Source of the DNA: Panonychus citri
Lineage: Eukaryota > Arthropoda > Arachnida > Trombidiformes > Tetranychidae
DNA length: 64,000 nt
Reading direction: 5' to 3'
Assembly (NCBI RefSeq): GCF_014898815.1
Contig: NW_026515416.1
Location: 248,001-312,000 of the forward strand
Position 1 is the stretch's first letter. Every line of letters starts with the position of its first letter. The notes beneath the pieces are model-generated. The model was given only the letters and a program-made list of their open reading frames with translations, was not told the origin of the DNA and ran no database searches. The position numbers and the translations under genes are program-made. Of the stretch, positions 37,901 to 47,600 are shown piece after piece.

Positions 37901-40900
37901 TTAATGTAATAAATCAATAAGTGATTCAATTGATCTTGGAAAACAAGAGAGAGAGAGAAACGATTACACAAAACTACCATATTTCAAGGTCATAAAGGTT
38001 ATTCAGAAAAGAGCGTAGTGTGACTAGTGTGATGCCGTGCTCGACTCGAGCAAAACATTCATAGTAACCGTTGACTTTGAATTGTTAACTTCCGCTTATG
38101 ATAATAATAGACGAAATTATTGATAATAAATGAAAAAATAATAGAATATTGTTTTATACAAGTAACAATAATAATCGGATGAATACTATTGACGATCTCT
38201 TTGCAAATCTAAATATTGTTCCCAAATTTCGATATTATCTCTATACCTGAGCATATATTCGAATATAGTTCTCTCGTGACATCTCTCATAATAAAACGAT
38301 TTATAAATTTATAAGGCTGTCACATCATTAATATTGTCATTGAGTTGCTGTAAGCGGTTAGGCTAGTGAATTGAATTCTGTATCGTACGTTTGTAAAACA
38401 ACATCATCAAAGTTGGCTGTTCAGCGTTATAAGACATCTATAAGGCAAAAAGATAATAATTACAAAAACATTTAGGGTGAAAAACAGTACGTGGTTAAGA
38501 AATTAGGAGAAAAATATATTAGACACTTGCAAAGAAAGGCTAAGAAAAATTAGAATTAGAATAATTCTCAAGAGTAAGAACAGAGAGAATAGTAAGAGTA
38601 AGAGTAAGAAGAGAGAGAGAGAGAGAGACGATTATTCAAAAACTACCATATTTCAAGGTCAAGGTCATGGAGGCTATTCAGGAAAGAACGCACTTGAAGG
38701 TCATTTGAAGAACTTTTTCAGAAAACTAGAATTTTTTCAAGCCTGCCTGTTTAGTCAAAGCTAAATAATATCACAGAGCAACGTTGGTATGAAGATAAGA
38801 GTAAGAGTAAGAAGAGAGAGAGAGAGACGATTATTCAAAAACTACCATATTTCAAGGTCAAGGTCATGGAGGCTATTCAGGAAAGAACGCACTTGAAGGT
38901 CATTTGAAGAACTTTTTCAGAAAACTAGAATTTTTTCAAGCCTGCCTGTTTAGTCAAAGCTAAATAATATCACAGAGCAACGTTGGTATGAAGATAAGAG
39001 TAAGAGTAAGAAGAGAGAGAGAGAAATAAAAATTTACAAAACTTTTATGATGTTTAATGATGATTAATGTTAATTGTTAATTGTGATCATAAATTTTGAG
39101 ATTCAATGAATGGTCAACTCGTCTGGTCAATAAATAGGTTTAGTTGTTAACAATAAGTTGATTTAATTGAAGACGAATATGATTGCTAATCAATAGTTAA
39201 TCTTGATCATCTTCCATTGGTGATGATAAACATTTTTCCAATTATCAAGATCATTCAACTGTGGTGAGAATAGCAAGGTTATCTCTTTCTCTCTCAGTGA
39301 GAGTAGGTAATGAAAACTGACCAATATGAAGTCCAGTGAACTGACCACCATCAGAATCAGGGTCAAGAAGCAAAAAAAAATGAGCCAAAGTTTAATTCTT
39401 ACGGTGATTCTAAGTTCAATCCATGACTATCATGACATTGTTAATGGTGATTGAGTTTTACATGATTGTCATCTGATTTATCATCATCAAAGTAATAACA
39501 ATTTACTTGAAGATGATGAAGATAATCAATTTTTTTTATCCATCACAAACTCATAAGGTAACAAAAAAACATGGTAACATTATGAATCCAAACCATTTAA
39601 CCAGAAACAAGATAATATATGATTAATATTTAATCTTGACCATTTAACCCAAAGACCAATCCAATGGTCATCTTGTTATTAATCCTTTAAATTTGATTGT
39701 AATCAAAATATTCAATTGAACCATTGGAAGTAATCAAATGTTGATATTTTATGTAATACTTTCCAATTTCATAGATAACATTTTACCCTCTGATAATGAT
39801 GATGATGACCATGGACTAGATAAAACTGACCACAATGATGAAGATGGAGATGATATTGACGAGGAGACAATTGAATTAACTGATGTGACCACAAGTGATT
39901 ACTTAAAACCGATAATAACTGTTACCAGAACTGAATATCAACTTGGTGATGAGGTTCAACTCAATTGTTCATTAACGATTCCGCCATCATTGTTTACCTC
40001 CCACTCCACCATCTCGACACTGGGATCAACATCCTTCACACCAACAAAGGATAAAATTGATTTACACTGGAAACTTCCGGTTACTTGGGATCAAAGGGTA
40101 AGGATCATTTATTTACTTTCTTCGAGTGATGGAGAGTGTGAAAGACAGACAAAGAGATAGAGATAGAGAGAGAGAGAGATGGAACGGAAAGAGAAATGAT
40201 AAACTAACCTTTGGCTCTTTTTATCTTCATCTTTCATTTTCTTTTCTTTTTTTAACATTTTCTATTTTCTGTTCTCAATTTATCTACATCTTTTCCTTTT
40301 CCTTTTCCTCGACTCATTAACTGTTTGCTTGAGTTCCGGTTCCTTAATGATGATACCAACATCAACGATTTTCATCATCATCATATGAAAATGAAGAAAA
40401 AAAAATTTTTGAAACTTTTGAAACTCTTTAAATTCAATTCAGTTTAAACATGAATTCAATGATTATAAAGAAACAACAACAACAACAGCAAAAAAGTACT
40501 TCTATTTAGTAACAATTAGCAACTATTATCATCAGTTCCGTTTCCTGTTTAATCATTTTACCGAAACCTCACCCAAAAATATAAGTAATTGAAAACATTT
40601 CCACCAAGAATGATTATCAAAAAATTATCATCATGATAAAGTTAATTATAAACGGATATCTTTTCATTGGCAGTTTTTAAATTGTTAACAATTTAAGTTA
40701 ATCATAAATGTTTTGTTTTCTTTCACAGTCTTGCCCATACAAGATAATCAATTACGATATTGATAAAAGCAAAACAATCAACAACAATGATACAAATGGT
40801 TATCAACAAACAACAATCGGTTTACAATTAACTATAAATCACTGTCATCTGAGTGATAATTCAACAATTAAATTATCATGTATCGGATTAAAATCAGCTG

Positions 40901-41049
40901 ATCATGAGGATAAGAATCCAAGGAAAAGGTTGATAAGAACTTGGCTTGGATGGAGATATTCAAATTCAATTAGAAATCAGAATCAATTTAAATTATCTGT
41001 CTTGATGGTAATTACAATTAACTTAATAGCATCTTCATCGTCAATATAA
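25263..41049 (+). CDS. beat: Beaten-path (Beat) family immunoglobulin protein
   Basis: Four exons in phase: 25263-25362, 29054-29416, 39775-40097 and 40729-41049, giving 368 residues. Residues 1-33 are a long hydrophobic signal peptide. Ig domain 1 has the Beat hallmark blocks LRLVSVSVP (44-52), Cys65 in MNCSYD, YSLKWYHNETEF (75-86, Trp79), ELPGI (102-106) and SSGHYKCEI (128-136, Cys134) followed by F-T. A very acidic linker (160-190, mostly Asp/Glu) leads to a second Ig-like domain (Cys219, Trp253, Cys313). The C-terminus (348-368) is hydrophobic with no cytoplasmic tail, suggesting a GPI anchor. In Drosophila, Beat proteins are neuronal cell-surface or secreted ligands that bind Sidestep-family receptors in axon guidance and synapse choice. 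Exons 2-4 are secure; exon 1 rests on a matching phase, donor and signal-like sequence. The subfamily cannot be assigned by eye. Confidence 0.85.
25363..29053 (+). other. beat intron 1 (3.7 kb)
   Basis: Noncoding, with many GAT/ATC tracts, a CT repeat at 28025-28055 and a pure (TC)20 run at 28633-28672. No ORF of plausible composition. Confidence 0.5.
28633..28672. repeat. (TC)20 microsatellite
   Basis: Uninterrupted TC dinucleotides over 40 bp in beat intron 1, preceded by a GATGATGATGATAATGATGA tract. Confidence 0.95.
29054..29416 (+). CDS. beat: beat exon 2 (Ig domain 1)
   Basis: Acceptor CTTCCTCAG, donor GTAAGT, phase 1 at both ends. Carries the complete first Ig domain and all Beat hallmark blocks; this is the best-supported exon of the gene. 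A second possible acceptor (CATCATAG) 19 bp downstream would shorten the N-terminus only. Confidence 0.88.
34573..34909 (+). repeat. 5' LTR
   Basis: 337 bp, TG...CA. The last 187 bp match the 3' LTR exactly, whereas the first 150 bp lack about 30 bases present in the other copy, as scattered 1-6 base gaps. The promoter palindrome found intact in the 3' LTR is partly lost here (only GGTACTAAA/TTTAGTACC remains). Confidence 0.88.
34911..34930 (+). other. Primer-binding site for tRNA-Trp
   Basis: TGGTGACCC directly after the 5' LTR (one-base gap) is complementary to the 3' end of eukaryotic tRNA-Trp, and ACGTGAT follows as in the T-arm complement, with two extra bases between. tRNA-Trp is the known primer of avian leukosis-type viruses; its use here is inferred from the match. 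Confidence 0.75.
35429..35444 (+). other. Short hairpin in LTR element leader
   Basis: TGATAC (35429-35434) and GTATCA (35439-35444) pair around ATAC, just upstream of the repeated-hairpin array. Confidence 0.4.
35473..36690 (+). repeat. Tandem repeats carrying an array of hairpins with a constant loop
   Basis: Two related repeat types follow one another. The first (35473-35880) has a period near 136-138 bp containing two hairpins each; the second (35900-36440) has a period of 49 or 59 bp with one hairpin each. Nearly every unit contains stem-TAGTTATT-stem. Stems: GTAACC/GGTTAC (35552, 35690), GTAACT/AGTTAC (35623, 35761), GATAAAC/GTTTATC (35950, 36009, 36068, 36186, 36245, 36353), GATAATT/AATTATC (36294, 36402), GATAATC/GATTATC (36669). 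Copies at 35487 and 35830 keep pairing through G-U; those at about 35891 and 36116 are degenerate. The spacers are mostly repeats of TTCGTCATTTGGTCAA. The array lies between the primer site and gag, where LTR elements keep packaging or translation signals. Confidence 0.85.
36505..36850 (+). repeat. Direct duplication in LTR element leader (232-bp period)
   Basis: GATTCGATTGTCCGTTGT at 36505 recurs at 36737, and the similarity continues through CTGTGAAACTTTTG and GGATTTAATAGTCA up to just before the gag ATG. The copies differ by several substitutions and small gaps, so this is older than the hairpin repeats. Confidence 0.75.
36874..37409 (+). pseudogene. gag: Broken gag of the LTR retrotransposon
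   Basis: A first frame (36874-37161, 95 codons) starts with ATG and reads like an LTR-retrotransposon capsid N-terminal domain: FDGNNADPYDWLDDFEQ, then LIGPAKDWYF and FDDLKVKLLAAF. It ends in TGA. The homology continues in another frame from about 37200 to 37409 (62 codons from the Met at 37221), matching the capsid C-terminal part (LDDKIRYIKNGF, MDEFKDYAVEAEYYY). So there is at least one frameshift near 37160, and a TAA lies in the second frame at about 37194. No zinc knuckle follows. The product would have been the particle-forming protein. A short functional first fragment cannot be excluded but is unlikely. Confidence 0.8.
37541..37562 (+). other. 8-bp hairpin and possible polypurine tract before the 3' LTR
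   Basis: CTCGTAAA (37541-37548) and TTTACGAG (37555-37562) pair exactly around AGGGAC, so the purine run AAAAGGGA sits in the loop region. It ends 16 bp before the 3' LTR. A polypurine tract for plus-strand priming normally abuts the LTR, so this assignment is tentative. Confidence 0.4.
37579..37945 (+). repeat. 3' LTR
   Basis: 367 bp, TG...CA, matching the 5' LTR. Contains a 17-bp perfect inverted repeat at 37591-37629. It is followed directly by AGAGAGAGAG. Confidence 0.9.
37591..37629 (+). other. 17-bp perfect inverted repeat in the LTR
   Basis: TTTAGCCAGGTACTAAA (37591-37607) and its exact reverse complement (37613-37629) flank ACTGG. It begins 12 bp into the LTR. It could be a promoter or integrase-related element, or an RNA stem. 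Confidence 0.85.
37946..38592. other. Flank of the LTR element; diverged older repeat
   Basis: 37946-38015 (GA run, then CGATTACACAAAACTACC and TTTCAAGGTCA) is a diverged copy of the 199-bp unit that follows at 38593. The rest to 38592 is unlike the usual intron (few GAT tracts, several CG pairs, and TGCTC/GAGCA inverted repeat at 38038-38052) and may belong to an older mobile element, but no ORF is present. Confidence 0.5.
38593..39023 (+). repeat. 199-bp tandem repeat, two copies and a bit
   Basis: Units begin TAAGAGTAAGAGTAAGAAG at 38593, 38796 and 38995 (the third only 29 bp). The first two copies are identical apart from the length of a GA run, so the duplication is recent. Each carries TCAAGGTCAAGGTCA and a further GAAGGTCA. 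Confidence 0.9.
39775..40097 (+). CDS. beat: beat exon 3 (acidic linker and start of Ig domain 2)
   Basis: Acceptor TTTCATAG, donor GTAAGG, phase 1 in and phase 0 out. Encodes an Asp/Glu-rich stretch, then ITVTRTEYQLGDEVQLNC (Cys219) and HWKLP (Trp253). The acidic stretch comes from GATGATGATG triplets. Confidence 0.82.
40098..40728 (+). other. beat intron 3 (0.63 kb)
   Basis: Starts with a GA-rich tract (40140-40180) and ends with the polypyrimidine acceptor TTTCTTTCACAG. Nothing else seen. Confidence 0.6.
40729..41049 (+). CDS. beat: beat exon 4 (rest of Ig domain 2 and C-terminal tail)
   Basis: Phase 0. Encodes LQLTINHCHLSDN and KLSCIG (Cys313), then a basic segment and a hydrophobic end (LSVLMVITINLIA) with a TAA stop at 41047. 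This fits a GPI signal better than a transmembrane protein because no cytoplasmic part follows. Confidence 0.82.
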   Translation, partial: SCPYKIINYDIDKSKTINNNDTNGYQQTTIGLQLTINHCHLSDNSTIKLSCIGLKSADHEDKNPRKRLIRTWLGWRYSNSIRNQNQFKLSVLMVITINLIASSSSI

Positions 41050-42611
41050 GATGACAATTAAATGTTGATCAATTCACCGATTGATCCAATTTCATTAATG
41101 TCATTCAATCCAATTTGATTCATATGGTTCATGAGATTGTGACTTTAATATTATCAAATATTGATGATGATGATCATCATCATGATATTAATCATTGAAT
41201 CTCTATGGTAACATGATCATCATGATAAATTGTTGATTGGATTAAGTATTAAATGCATAACTGTTTTTCAACTGGTAACCAGAATTACAACTTAATCATC
41301 ATGTTTGATTCTTGATTAATGATCAATGATTAACTATTGACAGTTTCTCGATAATAATTAATCGGAGAAAAGAAAACAAATTAAATTTGAAAAGATGGAA
41401 ACAATTAAAACAAATAATAATAATAGTATTAAATGTGCTTCGTCTTTAAATTGCTCTTAATTGTTGTTTAATATTTATTTTATTGCCAGTTAACATCATA
41501 TTATTGTCTTTCCATTGACTAGATGATAATTAAGTACATAGACATTTGGGAATACATATTGATGAGATTTCCAATCAATTGGATTGACATTGATTAATTA
41601 TCGATATTTTTTTTTGTCTTATCCTCAGGATAAAGTTTTCATCGTGTAAATAGTGACAAAGTGTGTAAATTAATGGGTGTGTATGCATATGAAAAAAATG
41701 GGTGGAGGCGGAAGAGGAAATTAGCTGTAAACAATAAGTATTATGACAAAAAAAAAGAGACATAGAAAAAGAAACAACAACAAAACAAATATTAAAATAA
41801 TTTGATGATGTAATTATATTGGTTGATTAATATAATAAAATGAAAAGTGGAAAATCAATTGATTGATTGATTGTGATTTAAATTGAGGTAAAAATTTGTT
41901 ATTTCAAAATGATTGTTGGGATAATTGTCAATTATTGTGAAAATGTATTCATTTCTTTGTATATACTTATCATTGTCACTGTTGTTGTTGTTGTTGTTGA
42001 TTAACAAATTGTTACAGTTGATTGTTAACTTGGTTGTATGGGTGAAAATGTAATCGTCTTTGGTAATGCTATGTTTTAGATTATTAGGATTTAATTGTGA
42101 TTAACTTGTGATAAGTTAATGGTTGTTTTTACTAATTGTGATTAACATTGATATGGATTTTATATTATTTTCAATCCAATAGTTTTCGTGGATATTGGAT
42201 TGGCTGGGTTAATGTTACTGTATCTTAATTACCCTGAGAAAATTGGATTAATAGGTGTTGGTGTTTTGTTAGTGCTGATTTTCAATGTTAACACTGACAT
42301 TTTTTTGATTATTTTGCACATCATGTAATTAGATTTGTTTTCATCTGGTTGATGTGAGAAGACAATCAAAAAAAGTTAATTACAACATTGGCAGTGATAC
42401 TGATATTATAAGGATAATGAGCAAAAGAGGAAAAGGAAATGATGGATATAATGATAAATGGATAATGATGTAGTTTATATATGAGGTGGGATAGATTATT
42501 CACTTATTACCACGCCATTGTTTTCGTTGTTGTTAAATTAGTGTTGATTATGATGGTTTGATGGAAAGAGTAAGATGATTAAAAAAACGAAGTCATTTAA
42601 ATTGTGCATTG
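41050..42611. other. Convergent spacer between beat and septin genes
   Basis: 1.56 kb holding both 3' UTRs. AATAAA at 41834-41839 could end the beat transcript. A 20-bp palindrome made of (ATG)n meeting (CAT)n lies at 41164-41183. No other gene seen. Confidence 0.5.
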
Positions 42612-42728
42612 TTAATCATCTCGATGAGCTGGACTTGAGGGTGAGGGCGAATCAGCTGATTGATTACCACTGGCTTGTTGACGAAGAACCTCTTGCATAT
42701 GCATTAATTGTTCCTGCATACGACGAAT
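42612..42728 (-). CDS. Sep1: septin exon 9 (coiled-coil end and stop)
   Basis: Acceptor CTCTTTCAG; encodes IRRMQEQLMHMQEVLRQQ, then a Ser/Pro/Asp tail ending HRDD-stop. Confidence 0.88.
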   Translation of the reverse strand: MRRMQEQLMHMQEVLRQQASGNQSADSPSPSSPAHRDD

Positions 42729-43489
42729 CTGAAAGAGAAGATATCAAAATAGTGATTAGTTAAAATGAGAGAGAAATTAAAATTTGGAGAAATCAAATCT
42801 ATCAGAATTAATTGATTTACCTCTTCCTCTTTCATTTGTAGTAATTTATCAGCAGGCATTAAGGTGTTTGAGTTGTTAGTACCGGTGGAATTAGCTGCCT
42901 CGGCGTTAGCTGATGAAATGCTGGCTCGAACAGGTATTGGACTAAAGAGTTTAGAAAGTGGAGAAAGTAACAACGAAAACGTCAATGAAAAGATAAAATC
43001 GATTGAGAAAAAAAATTCGAGTTTAAAGTATTCTAAATATTCTAAATATAAGAATCTTGTCGAGTTCATGATAATACCTTATAGATCCACTTCCGAGTTT
43101 AGTTAAATAAAGAGCTCGATAATTTTCATACAAAACTTCATTGGTTACGTCTTTGAGATCTTGCATGTGAAGACTTTAAAATGATGAAGATACCAAATCA
43201 TGTTGATTGTATTGTTATCCATGAGAGAGAAAGACATCAATGAGTGTAGGAGAGAATGAAAAAAAATGATGAGAAAATGAGTTACAATGAAAAAGAATCG
43301 AATCGATTTTATCATGGAAATTAGGAAGATAATATTGAAAAGGTAGAAGGAATTAAATAGAAGAGATTTTTTTCTCTTCAACTTTTCTTATCATTCAATC
43401 ATAATAAAGATTGAAGGAGTTAAAGAGGAAGGATGTGGAATACCAAGGAAGATGAAGATAATGATGATGACGATAAAAAATTGCCGGAC

Positions 43490-43538
<49 letters not shown>

Positions 43539-44577
43539 GATGTGAAGAATAGGATAAAAAAGGATATGGAAAAGAAACGAACAGGAAATATATGGATAAC
43601 CTTAGACAGGGAGGATAAAAGACATTTCGTTAAGATGGTGAAAGGAAAGAGATGATGATGATAATTCTCAAGTTAAAAGTAAAAGTCTAGATAATATTAA
43701 TGACGATGAAGATGATAAGTAATTAAGGTAAAAGTTGGTTGCTCTAATTTGGGTGATAAGGTTTTTACACCTAAAGCATTAATTATTTTCAATTATCATC
43801 CTTTCATTGTCTTTTATTGGCAATTAATTAATAAATAAGTGGGTGAGATTATATTATAGACTTGGAATAAGAGAGAAAGGGAGTGAGATAGTGAGAGGGA
43901 TATGATATTATTTACCTCAGGAATGTCTTTAATTTAACATAATCAGAAAATTGTTCATCCTGAATATCAATTGAACCCCATGGATAAACTCGACCTCGAG
44001 TTCTCCGTCCATTGATCTCAATCGGAGTGGTACTTCCAACAACCGCAAACGGAATGCTCTCCTTTAAATGGACAATTAAAACATAACAATTAAGGTAAAA
44101 AATTATTCAATTAAAAATTACTATGTGAAACTTAATCTTGGTTGTGATTATTGATTGTTGAAGGCAACCAAAAATCCGATACCAAGTAAACAATTTAATG
44201 TTTGACATTTTCATCAACTGATCAACATTTTCTAATTAAAAGTATAATAATTATGGTAAAGGAAAGATTAAGATGATACTAAGTTACTCTCTCCTTATTG
44301 TTTTACCAATAATGTAGTAGTCTTATTGTCAACTTACTTTAATCTCCTTATCTTTTCGTCTGAAATCTTCATCTTCATCACTGTCACATTCAGGAATACG
44401 GAAGATGTTGATTCCATGATCATCCAACTCTTTCAGAACCTGTTGACAAAACGTTAAGAAAAGAAAGTGAGACTCTTTAATTAATTTCTCAATCAATTAT
44501 CAAATCAAATTGACTGTCAAAACAATAACATATCAACAGCTGATAAAGTTAACGGAACAAAAAAGCAACAAGAAAGT

Positions 44578-44662
<85 letters not shown>

Positions 44663-47600
44663 GTTTACCTTTTTCTTGAAGAGGTGTAACTCGGCGGGTC
44701 TGAATGAATCAGCTTTTGCAATTATGGGAACCAGGTTAACCTTCTGGTGAATCCTTTTCATGAACTGAATATCTAATTGGCTCAGTCTATGGAGAGATAA
44801 CATTACAGGGTAAATAATGGCAATCATAATAACGATAATCATGATTATGTAACGATAATCATATTAAGGTAAACAATCAGTGCACAACCAACAAAAAAAA
44901 ATAATAAATGTGAAAGGCAAAAAGTAATTAGGTTTACGAATCAAAACAGTTGAATAGAAATTAAATTAAAATCATATTTACTATTTAATACTAACAATTT
45001 ACTAATTCATCTCACTGTTTTCTCAATGATTATTAAACTAAGATTGTAAAATTATTTCACAATTGCTAATCAGTTTTAATTGTGCTAAAACATTATTATC
45101 AATTGTAACAATTAACTGTTTGATGTACGTGAGTTTTTCATCAATGGACTAACAATTTAGATTGAAATTGACTAAAGAATAGCAATTGTTTGATTCTTAT
45201 GGTTTTATCTGAACAATTGAAATGAATTGATTTTAATCATGAATTGGATTAAAAATGGTTGATTAAAGTGGATCTTGTTTTCTCATTGTTGTTTGATTGT
45301 CTTTAATTGTTTATCGTTAACAATATGAAAATTTAACTAAATCATTGTTATATTAATGTTACTTTGTCTTTTATATTATTTTCAGCTCAAGATGATGAGG
45401 ATGATAACATACAAGAGACAACAATATACACCTTCATGATTGTTGATTCTAATTAAGTTAATCAATTTTGGTAGGAATCAAATCTTCAAGGGATCTCGAT
45501 TGCATTTCTAATTAGCTTAATGAATCTTATCTTAGATATTAACCAGTTACCAGGATGACAGAGGAAAAAAAACAAAAGAAGACAAAAAAGAGTAAAATAA
45601 AGAGGAGGATGAGAGATGTAAATATAATGGGAAGATTGTAAAGACAAGGAGATAAGTAGATGAAGTAATAAAGGATGAAGAAAAATAGATGATGAAGATA
45701 AACTTGTGGATTAGCCTGAGGGAGTTAATAAAGACTTTAATAAAAGTTGAAAGAATAGAAATAATCTAGTAAAAAATATCAAGAAAAATATAAAGATGAA
45801 GATCAATTTCATCGCATATTTTTTTGTCAAGCATCACTTGAGGTCATAAAGAAACCATCTTCATCTTCATCTTCATCTTTTCATAATTCAGCATATTTTT
45901 GAGAGAAAGAGAGAGAGAGAAGGTACAAAATAATAGTATCATTTTCATCAACTAAGAATTAAATTCTGATAAAATCACTTGAATGTGAAGATGAAAATTT
46001 AATCTAAGCAAAAATAATAAGGTGAAAGTTTCAAATTGAAATGATGAGTCGGGAATCAGATGATATCATCATGATTTCTTGATGATGATGATTAACTGGA
46101 TGGATTAAATATGTTAATTAAATAGAGGGAAAAAAAGTCAATTAGTTTAAAAATGTTTTACTATTATCATTTACTAATCAATAGACGATATTAGCTACTT
46201 GATATACACAAGAAAATAGGAAGTGGGAGGATGAACAGGAAAAATAAAGGTTATCATCATGTTATTTATATTTGAATGAGTTCTTATTGTTCTGGTTTTC
46301 TGATTATTCTTGCTCATTTTGTTTCAAGGACTCTTAATATATGTTTACCATCATGTATCATCAATTGGATGTATAACCATTATTACAATCAACATCAAAC
46401 AAACCAATCAACCGAGACAATGCTAATAATAACATCATCCTCATCAACAACAACAACAAAGTCTTCAAATTATTATTCCAGCATCTCTAATGTAACTCAA
46501 TAGGAATCTCGGGCATCTCTCTTTGTCTATTCGCATCTTCAACCTTATTATTGCTTTCAAATCGACTGATGATTCTTTCATTGATCATCTTTATCTTCAT
46601 CATCATCATCATCATCTACCTTCTTTGTAAGTTACTTAGCCTTTTTTGATGAAATCAAATCTCTTTGATATTACATTTACTCATTCGTTAGTTAAGTTAA
46701 CTGATAAACAGATTGTTCCGTTCCCAGTGAATATATATCGATAACATTTTCATTAGATTGATCATCATTACCATCTATCCATCTTTATCATCATCATCAT
46801 CAACTTTTTATCCTTTTGCATCTTGTTTAACTTGATACAAAACAAATTTCAACAATCCCTGAGGAAACATGAGATCAACTTGAGTAGAAATATGGTCAAC
46901 ATGAGTGTCCATTTGATTATGATATCCAAAAGTGACCATGTAACATTGTATATTTACCTGATGAAAATATTATCTAGAAACAAAATCCATCATCATGATA
47001 AGTTTAACTTGAAATTGATTCAATCTCAATGGTACAAAGTTTCATCAATAATTCAGGTGAATAACCAGAATGCTGAATAATCTCAATTTTTTTCTCACTA
47101 GCAAAATAAACTACTAGTATAACAGCACAATAACAACAATATTATCATTATTATTACCTTCATGATGATCATAATTATCGTCATGATGATCATGATTGAT
47201 TCATGTTATTATTGTATGAAAAATTGCAACAAAAGATAAATATTCAAAGTTAGAAAGATGAGGGATCGGTTGAAATCGATTTTTTTTTCTTGCAAAAAAA
47301 AGAGGGCAAAAGTGATGAGGATGCTAACTAATAAAATTGGAATATGAAGATTGTCTATGAAGATAACTCACTCTTCCTTTTCATGGAGAATCTGAAATTG
47401 AATCAACATTGGAAGGAAAAACTTTTGTGATAATTGATATAACACCAACAAAACACATCATCATCATTATCATCATAAGGATGGGAACATCATATAGCTT
47501 CATCTTCATCAATTCATCTTCATCTTTTTTTTTCTTGAATGATGCAAAAAAAAGTCACAGAATGAACAAGAGAGAGAAGCACAAAAAAAAACTTGAAATG

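Larger units (their letters stand above)
34573..37945 (+). mobile_element. Non-autonomous LTR retrotransposon carrying only gag
   Basis: Two LTRs (34573-34909 and 37579-37945), both beginning TGTAATAACAAC and ending GGAAAACA, bracket 2.67 kb. One base after the 5' LTR is a tRNA-Trp primer-binding site. The interior holds a long leader made of tandem repeats and hairpins, then a broken gag. The 170 bp after gag contain no protease, reverse transcriptase, RNase H or integrase, so mobilisation would need proteins from a relative. It inserted into a GA microsatellite: AGAGAG flanks both ends, which fits a 4-6 bp target duplication but cannot prove it. The Gag fold suggests a Ty3/Gypsy-like origin; this is inference. 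Confidence 0.85.
29417..39774 (+). other. beat intron 2 (10.4 kb, contains an LTR retrotransposon)
   Basis: AT-rich noncoding DNA with simple repeats, a complete LTR element at 34573-37945 in the same orientation as the gene, and a 199-bp tandem repeat at 38593-39023. The exon junction across it is in phase (G|AT), so the insertion is removed by splicing. Confidence 0.7.

Noticed and set aside
34567..37951. AGAGAG as target-site duplication of the LTR element
   Set aside because: Both flanks are GA microsatellite, so a duplication of any even length would look the same; kept only as consistent evidence.
42704..43069. 121-codon minus-strand frame as a separate gene
   Set aside because: Its middle is septin exon 8; the ends are intron sequence read through.
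46276..46503. 75-codon frame in the long septin intron with a hydrophobic start
   Set aside because: Its second half is Ser/Thr/Asn repeat sequence and there is no supporting splice structure; a chance frame is more likely.
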